From Olsenella_K sp036454645 (GTDB lineage: Bacteria > Actinomycetota > Coriobacteriia > Coriobacteriales > Atopobiaceae): DNA of 64,000 nucleotides. Numbering within the stretch: position 1 is the stretch's first letter; every line of letters begins with the position of its first letter. The stretch lies in contig JAZHSQ010000002.1 in NCBI GenBank assembly GCA_036454645.1, positions 46,698 through 110,697 on the forward strand, written 5' to 3'. This document shows positions 32,874-40,709 of the stretch, piece after piece. Made by a program: the position numbers and the translations under genes. The notes under the pieces were generated by a model. It made no database searches, was not told the DNA's origin, and saw only the letters and a program-made list of their open reading frames with translations.

Positions 32874-34037
32874 CTACCCGCGGAGCTGCTGCTCGAAGAC
32901 CCACTCGGGGCAGTCGCCCTCGAAGCGGTAGACGAAGTAGCTGTGGTCCTGCCCGTTGTGCGTGAGGAGCGTGAGCGGGCCGGGGGCCTCGTGGCGCATC
33001 ACGCACCAGGGCGCGCGGGCGCTCTCCTCGAGGACCGGCTGGAGGTAGGCGGTCTGCTCGGCCACGTACCAGATGCCCGCGTGGTAGTGGGCGAGCGACG
33101 ACGCGTCGATGGGCGCAAGGTCGCCGAGGGCCGCCAGGATCATGCCGGAGACGTAGTCGTAGCCGGTCGAGAGCTCTACGAGCCGCTCGGAGATGAGGTC
33201 GCCGCCGCCGCGGGCGTTCACCTCGATTAGGTACACCTCGTCGCCCACCACGCGCATCTCCGTGTGCGTGGGGCCCGTGACGACGCCCACCGCGTCCAGC
33301 ACCTGCCGGTCGAGCTCCTCGACCTTCTCGCGCACGCCTGGCGCGAGAAGGGCCGGCTGCTGGTGGCCGAGCTCGGCGCAGTGGTGGGCCGTGTCTATGA
33401 CCGCGTTGGTGACCTGCAGGATCGTGTGGGTGCCGCGGAACGAGAGCCCCTCGACCGAGAGGTTGGTACCGTCCGGTATGAGGCTCTCGACGATGTACTC
33501 GGAGCTGCGGCTCGGCTCGCCCGCGGTGTAGCGCAGGGCGGCGGCGAGGTCTGCCTCGTCGCGCACGATGGAGACGCCGCGCTTGCCCGCCTCGGCGGTC
33601 GGCTTGATGATGAAGGGGTAGCGCCCCCGCCACCTCTCGCCCACCTCGCGCAGGTCTCGCACGCGCTCGTACTCGACCTTGCCGAGGCCTCGCACCGACC
33701 TGCAGCACTCGCGGTTGCGGAACTTGTCGGTGATGCCGCCGCCCTCCCGCGTGACGCTCGAGGGGTTGCCGTCGAGCCCCATGGCCTCCGCCACCAGCGC
33801 GGCGGGGCGGAAGGTGAACTCCGAGGTGTGGAGCACGCCGTCGATGCCCGCGGCCTCGCACTCCCGCACGAGGGCGTCCGCGTCCGCGAGCGACACCTCG
33901 TGGCAGACGTCGAAGGCGGCGCGGGTGGCCTCGTCCAGCGGCTGGGCGAAGCAGTGGGACTCGACCCCGAGCAGCCGCGCCTTGCGCGCGAACGCCTGCG
34001 CGAGGCCATGGGTGCCGAACACGGCTATCTTCTTCAC
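32874..34037 (-). CDS. ATP-grasp ligase A (carbamoyl-phosphate-synthase-like fold)
   Basis: A 387-residue cytoplasmic enzyme. An N-terminal Rossmann-like pre-ATP-grasp part (KKIAVFGTHGLAQAF) is followed by FIIKPTAEAGKRGVSIV and the metal-binding YLIEVNARGGGDLISERLV. The family joins a carboxylate to an amine using ATP. The GTG start has AAGGAGG upstream. It is the first of three different ATP-grasp genes in this glycan locus and shares its strand with a glycosyltransferase and an aminotransferase gene. It may attach an amino acid to an amino sugar; that is inference. Confidence 0.82.
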   Translation of the reverse strand: MKKIAVFGTHGLAQAFARKARLLGVESHCFAQPLDEATRAAFDVCHEVSLADADALVRECEAAGIDGVLHTSEFTFRPAALVAEAMGLDGNPSSVTREGGGITDKFRNRECCRSVRGLGKVEYERVRDLREVGERWRGRYPFIIKPTAEAGKRGVSIVRDEADLAAALRYTAGEPSRSSEYIVESLIPDGTNLSVEGLSFRGTHTILQVTNAVIDTAHHCAELGHQQPALLAPGVREKVEELDRQVLDAVGVVTGPTHTEMRVVGDEVYLIEVNARGGGDLISERLVELSTGYDYVSGMILAALGDLAPIDASSLAHYHAGIWYVAEQTAYLQPVLEESARAPWCVMRHEAPGPLTLLTHNGQDHSYFVYRFEGDCPEWVFEQQLRG

Positions 34038-34151
34038 GGGTTCCTCCTTGGCATTTGCATGGCAGCGAGCCGGCCTCGCGCGCCTGCGGCCGGCGCCCGG
34101 CCACAGTCGGCGCCCGGCCGCACCCTGCGTACGGCCGCAGCCGGCGTCTGG

Positions 34152-35222
34152 CTACAGGTCGACCGGACGCCCCCTCAGCGCGCGGAAGCCGAGGACCCAG
34201 TACCACTGCAGCGGGGCGAGGAGGTAGCTCAGCCAGCGCCTCTCGTGCATGATGGCGCGCAGGCACTCCCGCCTGGTGTAGGGGCTGGGGAGCCTGCCTC
34301 CCCACTTGAGCCAGAAGCGGTAGTAGGTCCGCTTGGCCGTCTCTATGGCCTCCTGGTCTCCGTGCGCGAGCGCGTACTTGACGAGCGTCTTGCCGAAGCC
34401 GACCTCGTTGCGCGCGTACTTCTCGTCGACCTTCACGTTGGCCGAGTAGCTGCTCCCCTGGCTCACCACGTGGCGGTAGGCGCACCACGGCTCCTGGATG
34501 CACTGGACCCTGCCGAGCGTCAGCCAGAGGAAGGCGTTGCGGCGGTCGCCCATGTAGAAGTCGTACTCCTTGAGCGCCTTGAAGTCGGCGAGGGCGCGGA
34601 AGAACTCCTCGCGGCGGCAGACGTAGCTGCTCGTCTGGCCCGGCATGCAGGAGTAGAAGTACTCGCGGTAGCTGTACTCGGGCTCGGGGCAGGAGGGGTA
34701 GCGCTCGCCGCTGGGCCTGGAGTCCTGGTCCACGACGACGCTCTGCGTGAAGGAGGCGGTGTAGTCGGGGTGGGCCTCGAGGAAGTCCACCTGCGTCTGC
34801 AGCTTGCGGTCATAGAGCCAGTAGTCGTCGCCCTCGCAGCTCACGAGGTACTTGCCGCGGGCGCGGCGCCACAGGTCCTCGCCGTTGCCCACGGCACCGA
34901 GGTTGTGCTCGCGGTAGATGATCTTGAAGTTGGGGGGAAGCTCCGGCTCCAGCTCCTCGAGCACCTGGCGGGAGTCATCGGGCGAGCAGTCCTCGCCCAC
35001 GAGGACCTCCCAGGGGAAGTCGCACTTCTGAGCGGCCAGCGAGCGCAGGCACTGGGCGATGTAGCGACCGTGGTTGTAGACGGGGATGCAGACCGAGGCG
35101 AGGGGCTCGGGCTCGGCCGCAGCGGAGGGGCCGGCCGCGGCAACGGGCTCGGCCGCGGTTGCGGGCTCGGCCGCGGCAACGGCCGCCGGGGCCGCCTCGG
35201 GCCCCAGGTCCTTCTCGCCCAT
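34152..35222 (-). CDS. Family 2 glycosyltransferase with Ala/Pro/Glu-rich N-terminus
   Basis: A 356-residue protein. The first 40 residues are low-complexity (EPATAAEPVAAAGPSAAAEP). The GT-A domain follows with ASVCIPVYNHGRYIAQCLRSL, in part, VGEDCSPDDS and SCEGDDYWLYDRKLQ. The C-terminus is rich in Tyr, Trp and Arg and may touch the membrane. The ATG has AGGGG six bases upstream and lies two bases after the stop codon of the aminotransferase gene, so the two are translationally linked. Donor and acceptor are unknown. Confidence 0.86.
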   Translation of the reverse strand: MGEKDLGPEAAPAAVAAAEPATAAEPVAAAGPSAAAEPEPLASVCIPVYNHGRYIAQCLRSLAAQKCDFPWEVLVGEDCSPDDSRQVLEELEPELPPNFKIIYREHNLGAVGNGEDLWRRARGKYLVSCEGDDYWLYDRKLQTQVDFLEAHPDYTASFTQSVVVDQDSRPSGERYPSCPEPEYSYREYFYSCMPGQTSSYVCRREEFFRALADFKALKEYDFYMGDRRNAFLWLTLGRVQCIQEPWCAYRHVVSQGSSYSANVKVDEKYARNEVGFGKTLVKYALAHGDQEAIETAKRTYYRFWLKWGGRLPSPYTRRECLRAIMHERRWLSYLLAPLQWYWVLGFRALRGRPVDL

Positions 35223-35224
35223 CG

Positions 35225-36349
35225 CTAGCCCCTGTGCGCCGTGGCGAGCACCACGTCGCAGACGAGGTCCACGTCGTCGAGGGTGAGGTCGGCGAACATC
35301 GGCAGCGTGAGCACGCGCTCGGCCACGTGCTGTGCCACGGGCGTCCTCGAGGAGTCGAAGTGCCCGCGGTAGCACTCGTAGTCGCTGATCAGCGGGTAGA
35401 AGTACTTGCGCGCGTGGATGTCGCGGGCGAGCAGCGCCTCGTACACGTCGTCGCGCGTGGCGCCGAACTCGTCCTCGAAGACGACGGGCATGTAGGCGTA
35501 GTTGGGCGTGACGCCCTCCTGCGGCAGGCACAGCCTGACGCCGGGCACGCCGGAGAGCCGCTCCCAGTAGCGCTCGGCGACGAGCTTGCGCTTGGCTATC
35601 TCGTCGTCGAGGTGGCGCAGGTTGCAGACGCCCATCGCGGCGCAGAACTCGTTCATCTTGGCGTTGCCGCCCACGTACTCGACGCTCTCCGTGCCCGTGA
35701 TGCCGAAGTTCTTCCACTGGTTGAGAAGGTCGTGCAGCTCGGGGTCCCTGAAGCAGACCGCGCCGCCCTCGATGGTGTTGAAGACCTTGGTCGCGTGGAA
35801 CGAGTACATGGAGGCGTCGCCGAACATGCCGGAGGAGGTGCCGTCCAGGCGCACGCCGAAGGCATGCGCGGCATCGTATATTACCTTGAGGTTATATCTG
35901 TCTGCTATCTCCTGGATGGCGGCGACGTCGCACATGTTGCCGTACACGTGGACCGGCAGGATGGCGCAGGTGCTGGAGTCGATGAGGCGCTCGACGCTCG
36001 CCGGGTCGAGCGTGTAGTCGTCCGGCTTGATGTCCGCGAAGACGGGGACGAGCCCCTTGCGGACGATCGCGTGGGTCGTGGAGGCGAAGCTGTAGGGCGT
36101 CGTGATGACCTTGCCCCTGAGGTCCATGGCCTCCAGGATGCACTCGAGCGCCGAGTGGCCGTTGGTGAACAGCGCGATGTTGTCGATGCCGAGGTAGCCC
36201 TTGATCGCCGCCTCGAGCTTCCTGTGCTCGGCGCCCATGTTGGTGAGCCAGTGGCTCTGCCAGAGGGGCGCGATCTCCTCGACGTACTCCTCGAGGGGAG
36301 GCATGGAGGAACGGGTGACGAGGATCTTGTCGTACGGCTTGTCTGCCAT
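35225..36349 (-). CDS. DegT/DnrJ/EryC1/StrS-family PLP-dependent sugar aminotransferase
   Basis: A 374-residue enzyme that places an amino group on a nucleotide keto-sugar. Family landmarks are HWLTNMGAEHRKLEAAI, ALFTNGHSAL, TTPYSFASTTHA, the VIYDAAHAFG aspartate segment, and the PLP-binding Lys in SFHATKVFNTIEGGAV. The start is set by GGAG seven bases before the ATG. It is directly followed by a glycosyltransferase gene. Codons for residues around IADRYNLKVIYDA (35877-35915) are oddly AT-rich compared with the rest. The product sugar cannot be told, since no dehydratase gene is present. Confidence 0.92.
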   Translation of the reverse strand: MADKPYDKILVTRSSMPPLEEYVEEIAPLWQSHWLTNMGAEHRKLEAAIKGYLGIDNIALFTNGHSALECILEAMDLRGKVITTPYSFASTTHAIVRKGLVPVFADIKPDDYTLDPASVERLIDSSTCAILPVHVYGNMCDVAAIQEIADRYNLKVIYDAAHAFGVRLDGTSSGMFGDASMYSFHATKVFNTIEGGAVCFRDPELHDLLNQWKNFGITGTESVEYVGGNAKMNEFCAAMGVCNLRHLDDEIAKRKLVAERYWERLSGVPGVRLCLPQEGVTPNYAYMPVVFEDEFGATRDDVYEALLARDIHARKYFYPLISDYECYRGHFDSSRTPVAQHVAERVLTLPMFADLTLDDVDLVCDVVLATAHRG

Positions 36350-36441
36350 GGGGACGCTCCGATGTCTGCGTGGCCGTCGCGCGCCGGCGCGGGCGGCCGG
36401 GCACGGGCCCTTCGCGGCCGGCCCTTGTGTGGTCGGACCTA

Positions 36442-36447
36442 ATACTA
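36442..36447 (-). promoter_or_regulatory. Candidate -10 box for the aminotransferase-glycosyltransferase pair
   Basis: Minus-strand TAGTAT lies about 93 bases upstream of the aminotransferase ATG, just past the 3' end of the flippase gene (stop at 36451). It could give the pair its own transcript. Confidence 0.35.
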
Positions 36448-36450
36448 CCC

Positions 36451-37926
36451 TTACGCGCCCGTCCGGTCGGACTCGCGGCGGCGGGCAAGGTAGGAGCGGA
36501 CGTTGGTGACGAGGTAGGAGAGCTCCTCCACCCTGAGGAGGCGGGCGAGCAGCAGGTAGGCGGCGCCCATCGCGAGGACCTGCAGGACGATCAGCGCGAG
36601 GCTCGGCAGGTCGAGGAGAGAGAGCGGCCAGGCGACGGCAGACGCGGAGGACGTGAGCGCGAAGGCCGGGCAGATGTCGCGTACCTGCTCGAGGTAGGAG
36701 TAGCCGATGACCTTGCGGTTGGGCTCGGCGTTGATGAAGGTCGAGATCACGTTGTTGATGATGTAGCCGATCACGATGGCGTAGAGGTCGTGGATCGCGA
36801 AGGCGGTCACGCAGAGCATGGCCACGCCGACCCCCTTCTTGATGACCTCGAGCCTGAGGAAGGCGTCGCTCCTCCCCATGCCGTTGAGCACCTGCAGGTT
36901 GGTCGTGTGGATGGGCAGGAAGGCGTAGATCAGGCAGTACATCTGCAGGAAGGGCACGGCGGGCAGCCACTTCTCGCCCAGGAGCAGCACGACGAGCGGG
37001 CGGGCGACGAGGGCGAATGCCCCCATGGCCGGCACGATCAGGAAGGTGCTCGTCTTGAGCCCGCGGCTCGCGAGCCGCTTGACGCGGTCCTTGTCGTCCT
37101 GCACGCGCGAGACCGCCGAGAGCATGACGGGCTGGATGGCGCCGTCCAGGACGACGCCCAGGGCCTGCGGGTACCTCTCGCCCTGGGTGACGTAGCCGAG
37201 GTCGGCGCTCGTGAACTGGTGGCCGATGACCAGGGACGACAGGCTCGTGTAGCCCTGGTCGATCAGGCCCGAGACGAGCAGCTTCCACCCGAAGCGGAAC
37301 ATCGTCCTGGCGCGGTCCGCCACGAAGACGAGCCGGGGCTTCCAGGGGACCTCCGCCATGAGGACGACGCACTTGGTGAGCTGGAAGGCGAGCTGCTGCA
37401 CCACGAGCGCCCAGATGCCGGCCCCGGCGAGGGCGGCGGAGATGGCCGAGACGCCCGAGACCACGGCGGCCGCCACGGTGGCGCGGAAGGTCTTCTTGAA
37501 GTCCATGTGGCGCGCAACCAGTGCCTCCTGGATCGCGTTGTAGGCGTTCACGATCAGGATGAGCACGAGGGCGCGCAGCGGCCAGACGATGGCGGGCATG
37601 GAGTAGAACCCCGCCACGGCCGGCGCCGCGAGGTAGATGACGAGGTAGAGCACGCAGGAGATCGTCAGGCTCATCCAGAAGACCGTGGAGCAGTCGTCAT
37701 CGTCGAGGTCGGGCGACTGGATGATCGCCGTGTTGAGGCCGGACTGCACGATCACGTTGCCGATGTTCACGAAGACGGTCATGATCGCGAGCATGCCGAA
37801 CTCCGCCGGGGCGAGCAGGCGCGCCATCACGATCTGCACGACGAGCTGGATCGCGGCGGAGCCGCCCTGCTCGAAGAGCTTCCAGAAGAGCGATCTGACC
37901 GTGGTCGTCTTGAGGTCGCGGGCCAC
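36451..37926 (-). CDS. Polysaccharide flippase, Wzx/WzxC-like (MOP superfamily)
   Basis: A 491-residue polytopic membrane protein with around fourteen hydrophobic segments. The N-terminus LFWKLFEQGGSAAIQLVVQI, the following ARLLAPAEFGMLAIM and the GWKLLVSGLIDQGYTSLSS loop match lipid-linked oligosaccharide exporters of the WzxC type. It should flip the lipid-linked repeat unit to the outer membrane face. The GTG start has GGAGG six bases upstream, directly next to the stop codon of the ATP-grasp gene, showing tight coupling. Confidence 0.9.
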   Translation of the reverse strand: MARDLKTTTVRSLFWKLFEQGGSAAIQLVVQIVMARLLAPAEFGMLAIMTVFVNIGNVIVQSGLNTAIIQSPDLDDDDCSTVFWMSLTISCVLYLVIYLAAPAVAGFYSMPAIVWPLRALVLILIVNAYNAIQEALVARHMDFKKTFRATVAAAVVSGVSAISAALAGAGIWALVVQQLAFQLTKCVVLMAEVPWKPRLVFVADRARTMFRFGWKLLVSGLIDQGYTSLSSLVIGHQFTSADLGYVTQGERYPQALGVVLDGAIQPVMLSAVSRVQDDKDRVKRLASRGLKTSTFLIVPAMGAFALVARPLVVLLLGEKWLPAVPFLQMYCLIYAFLPIHTTNLQVLNGMGRSDAFLRLEVIKKGVGVAMLCVTAFAIHDLYAIVIGYIINNVISTFINAEPNRKVIGYSYLEQVRDICPAFALTSSASAVAWPLSLLDLPSLALIVLQVLAMGAAYLLLARLLRVEELSYLVTNVRSYLARRRESDRTGA

Positions 37927-39033
37927 CTAGTCCTCCAGCCTCGTCACGTACTCCTCGTACTTGCGCGCTATGAACTGCGCGCGCCAGTCCCCGAGGGGCT
38001 CCAGGGGCTCGCCCCGGAAGGCGCGCAGGTGGTTGGTCACGCAGTCGTAGGCGGCGATGCAGGTGAACTCCACGCCCCCCGAGAAGCGCGGGTTGCACTC
38101 GAGGAAGCGGTAGCGGGAGGGCTCCCCCTCGGCGCCGGCGGCCTCGGGCGAGAAGGACGCGGGGCTCGCGGGCGCGCCGGTGGCGGCTGCCCGCGCGTCC
38201 GCGGCGGAGAAGCGCGCGGAGGGCGTGCCCGGCTCGGGCACGCCGCTTGCCGCCCCCTCCTCGATGAACTCGAAGTTCACGCAGCCGACGACGCCCAGCT
38301 CGCCGGCGAGCGCGCGCGAGGCGGCCTCGAGGGCGGCGTCGTGGAAGACCTCGACCGAGGTGCCGGCTCCGTTGAGCGTGCGGAGGTACTCCCGGCGCGG
38401 CACGGCCACGCAGACGTCGCCGGTGGCGGAGCGGACCACGTCCACGCAGACGACGCGGCCCTCGACCAGCGGCTGCACGACGTAGCGCCCCGGGTCGGGG
38501 ATGGAGGCGAGCTCGGCCCACTCGCGCTCGTCGTGGACGTAGCGCAGGCCCTGGCTGCTCCTGCCGTCCCTCGGCTTCACGACCACGGGGAGCTCCGCGG
38601 GGACGCCCTCGAAGGAGGCAAGCGGGCGCGTCTCGATGCCGCGGACGCCCGATGCGCTCCCCTCGAGGAAGCGCGCCATGGCCTGCTTATCCCTGCAGTA
38701 CGCGAGCGCGGAGGCGGGCGGGATGCAGACGAGCGCGCCGGCGAAGGTGCCGTCGGCGGCGCGCGCGGCGTTGAAGAAGTCCACGTCCACGTCGGTCAGG
38801 GGGAGGATGCGGTCGACGCCCTCGGCCTCGCAGACGGACGCCACGAAGCTCGCGTAGCGCTCGCGGTCCGAGGTGTAGGGGGCCTGGTAGAAGACGTCGA
38901 CGGAGAGGGCGTCGGCCACGAGCTCGCGGGCGTAGATGTCTGACCCCACGACCTTCTCGCCCGCGGCGCGCAGGCGCTTGATGACGATGTCCGCGGAGAA
39001 GGAGCCTATTGCCGTGACCAGCGCTGTGCCCAT
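37927..39033 (-). CDS. ATP-grasp ligase B (carbamoyl-phosphate-synthase-like fold)
   Basis: A 368-residue cytoplasmic enzyme. ALVTAIGSFSADIVIKRL is a pre-ATP-grasp Rossmann segment; PVVVKPRDGRSSQGLRYV and RFLECNPRFSGGVEFT are nucleotide and metal sites. A Pro/Ala/Ser-rich insertion (about residues 255-300, with GTPSARFSAADARAAATGAP) interrupts the strand just before the metal site, at a place that is usually a surface loop. GGAGG lies nine bases before the ATG. It is immediately followed by the flippase gene, tying this ligase to glycan export. Confidence 0.84.
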   Translation of the reverse strand: MGTALVTAIGSFSADIVIKRLRAAGEKVVGSDIYARELVADALSVDVFYQAPYTSDRERYASFVASVCEAEGVDRILPLTDVDVDFFNAARAADGTFAGALVCIPPASALAYCRDKQAMARFLEGSASGVRGIETRPLASFEGVPAELPVVVKPRDGRSSQGLRYVHDEREWAELASIPDPGRYVVQPLVEGRVVCVDVVRSATGDVCVAVPRREYLRTLNGAGTSVEVFHDAALEAASRALAGELGVVGCVNFEFIEEGAASGVPEPGTPSARFSAADARAAATGAPASPASFSPEAAGAEGEPSRYRFLECNPRFSGGVEFTCIAAYDCVTNHLRAFRGEPLEPLGDWRAQFIARKYEEYVTRLED

Positions 39034-39181
39034 GACGTGCAGCCTCCGATGCGTGTCTGGCGCTACGGACCCGCCAGCGCCAGCCGGCGGCGTGGCGCGC
39101 GGCGTCGCCGCTCGGGCGCCAGGTCCGTGCGAGCAGGCCCTGTCCGGGCCTGGGGATGGATGTCGTACCCTCAGCTTAATG

Positions 39182-39187
39182 TATACT
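39182..39187 (+). promoter_or_regulatory. Candidate -10 box for ATP-grasp gene C
   Basis: TATACT lies in a small AT-rich patch (CTTAATGTATACTTTT) about 145 bases before the ATG at 39330. The patch also reads TATACA on the other strand and could serve both divergent genes. Confidence 0.4.
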
Positions 39188-39329
39188 TTTGAGGCTGCGC
39201 GGCCGGCGGCCCCTCCTGCGCCCAATGCCCACAGGACCCTCGCCGCGACCTCGCACCCACCTGCGGCCATGCCCGGCCCGCGCCCCGCGGCGCCCGGCAC
39301 CCGCGTCACCCGTCTTCGGAGGCACGATC

Positions 39330-40472
39330 ATGAAGGACAACTCGCTCGAGTCACTCCTCGCGGACGGCTTCGCGGAGAGGATGGCCCACGAGTACCTCGA
39401 CACCATGGCGGACGAGCTCTCGAGCGGCCTCTTCGACGAGGACTACATGAGGTGGGCGCACTCCGAGGGCTACTATGCCATGAGCGCCTACAGCTACGGA
39501 CTCACCCCGGAGACGGTCGGCGACTACATCTCCGACTACGACTTCTGCAAGATGTGGCCGCTCAACGACTGGCAGCGCATCTGGATCAACGACAAGCTGA
39601 CCCTGAAGTACATGCTCGCCGGCACGGCCGCGGACAGGTTCATGCCCAGGTACTACTACTACACGGCCAGGTCTCGCCTGGTGCCCGGGCCGGACTGCGC
39701 CGCCGGCGCCAGCCTGGAGGGCTTCGTCGAGACCCTGCGCGAGGTCGGCGAGCTCGCCTGCAAGCCCTGCAACGGGGCCATGGCGGTGGGCTTCCACCGC
39801 CTCTCCTTCGACGGGCGCTCCTTCGCCGTCGACGCGCGCGAGGCGTCCGAGGAGGACGTCAGGGGGTTCGTCCGCACGCACCCCAACTACGTCTTCACCG
39901 AGTTCATCCGCCCCTCCGAGGACATGGCGAGGATCGACCCCCTGATCCACACCCTGCGCGTCATCGTGGTCAACCCCGACGGCGTCTCCCCGACGCCCAT
40001 CGCCGACTACCTGCGCTTCTCGGTCGGCGCGGACAAGAGCGGCTCGACCCCCAACTACCAGATTCCCGACAGGGCGGACGTCTGCTCGCTCAACGCCTAC
40101 GTGGACCTCGAGACCGGGCGCTTCGGCGACGCCAAGCTCGTCTACCCCGCCCGCGTCGTGGACTGCCCCACCCACCCCGACAGCGGGGCGAGCGTGGAGG
40201 GCGAGATCTCCTGCTGGCCGGAGGTCCTCGAGATGCTCCGCCAGGTCTCGCTGCAGCTCGGCCCGGTCGAGTACCTCGGCTACGACGTGGGCATCACGCC
40301 GGCGGGCCCGCGCATCATGGAGATAAACTCGCACTCCGGCGTCCAGTACCTGCAGCTCTTCCGCCCGCTGCTCAAGGACCCCCTGCCCGCGCGCTACTAC
40401 CGCGCCAAGCTCGACGCCATCGACGCGCTCTCCCCCGAGGACAAGGCCCGCAGGAACTCGATCGCCCACTAG
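39330..40472 (+). CDS. ATP-grasp ligase C (sugar-transfer-associated ATP-grasp type)
   Basis: A 380-residue enzyme. Residues about 70-130 contain KMWPLNDWQRIWINDKLTLKY, in part. The lid and metal region carries CKPCNGAMAVGFHRL, FTEFIRPSEDMARIDP, TLRVIVVNPDG and IMEINSHSGVQYLQLF. This resembles the ATP-grasp group found beside sugar transfer genes. It likely joins an amino acid or peptide to a glycan precursor; substrate is unknown. The ATG is chosen for GGAGG eight bases upstream. It is divergent from the other two ATP-grasp genes. Confidence 0.8.
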   Translation: MKDNSLESLLADGFAERMAHEYLDTMADELSSGLFDEDYMRWAHSEGYYAMSAYSYGLTPETVGDYISDYDFCKMWPLNDWQRIWINDKLTLKYMLAGTAADRFMPRYYYYTARSRLVPGPDCAAGASLEGFVETLREVGELACKPCNGAMAVGFHRLSFDGRSFAVDAREASEEDVRGFVRTHPNYVFTEFIRPSEDMARIDPLIHTLRVIVVNPDGVSPTPIADYLRFSVGADKSGSTPNYQIPDRADVCSLNAYVDLETGRFGDAKLVYPARVVDCPTHPDSGASVEGEISCWPEVLEMLRQVSLQLGPVEYLGYDVGITPAGPRIMEINSHSGVQYLQLFRPLLKDPLPARYYRAKLDAIDALSPEDKARRNSIAH

Positions 40473-40709
40473 CCCCGCGACCGCGTACGGCGGGGCCGCT
40501 GCGGGCGTCCCGCCAGCCCACGACAGGAGCCGCGCCGTCGACGGTGCGTCCCGATAAGTCGTGCGCCCGCAAGCTCGGCGACCCCGCCGCAGGTGGGGCG
40601 CGGCGCGCGGCAAGCCCCGTGCCAGCCCGGCGCAGGGCGGCGACAAGGTCTGGCGCCCCCGCCGCGCTAGAGTTCCCCTCACGTTCACCCACATCGTGAG
40701 GAGGAGCCC

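Noticed and set aside
33264..35228. Plus-strand open frame across the ATP-grasp and glycosyltransferase genes
   Set aside because: It mirrors two well-supported minus-strand genes and has the Val/Ala/Leu/Arg-rich composition typical of antisense frames in this GC range.
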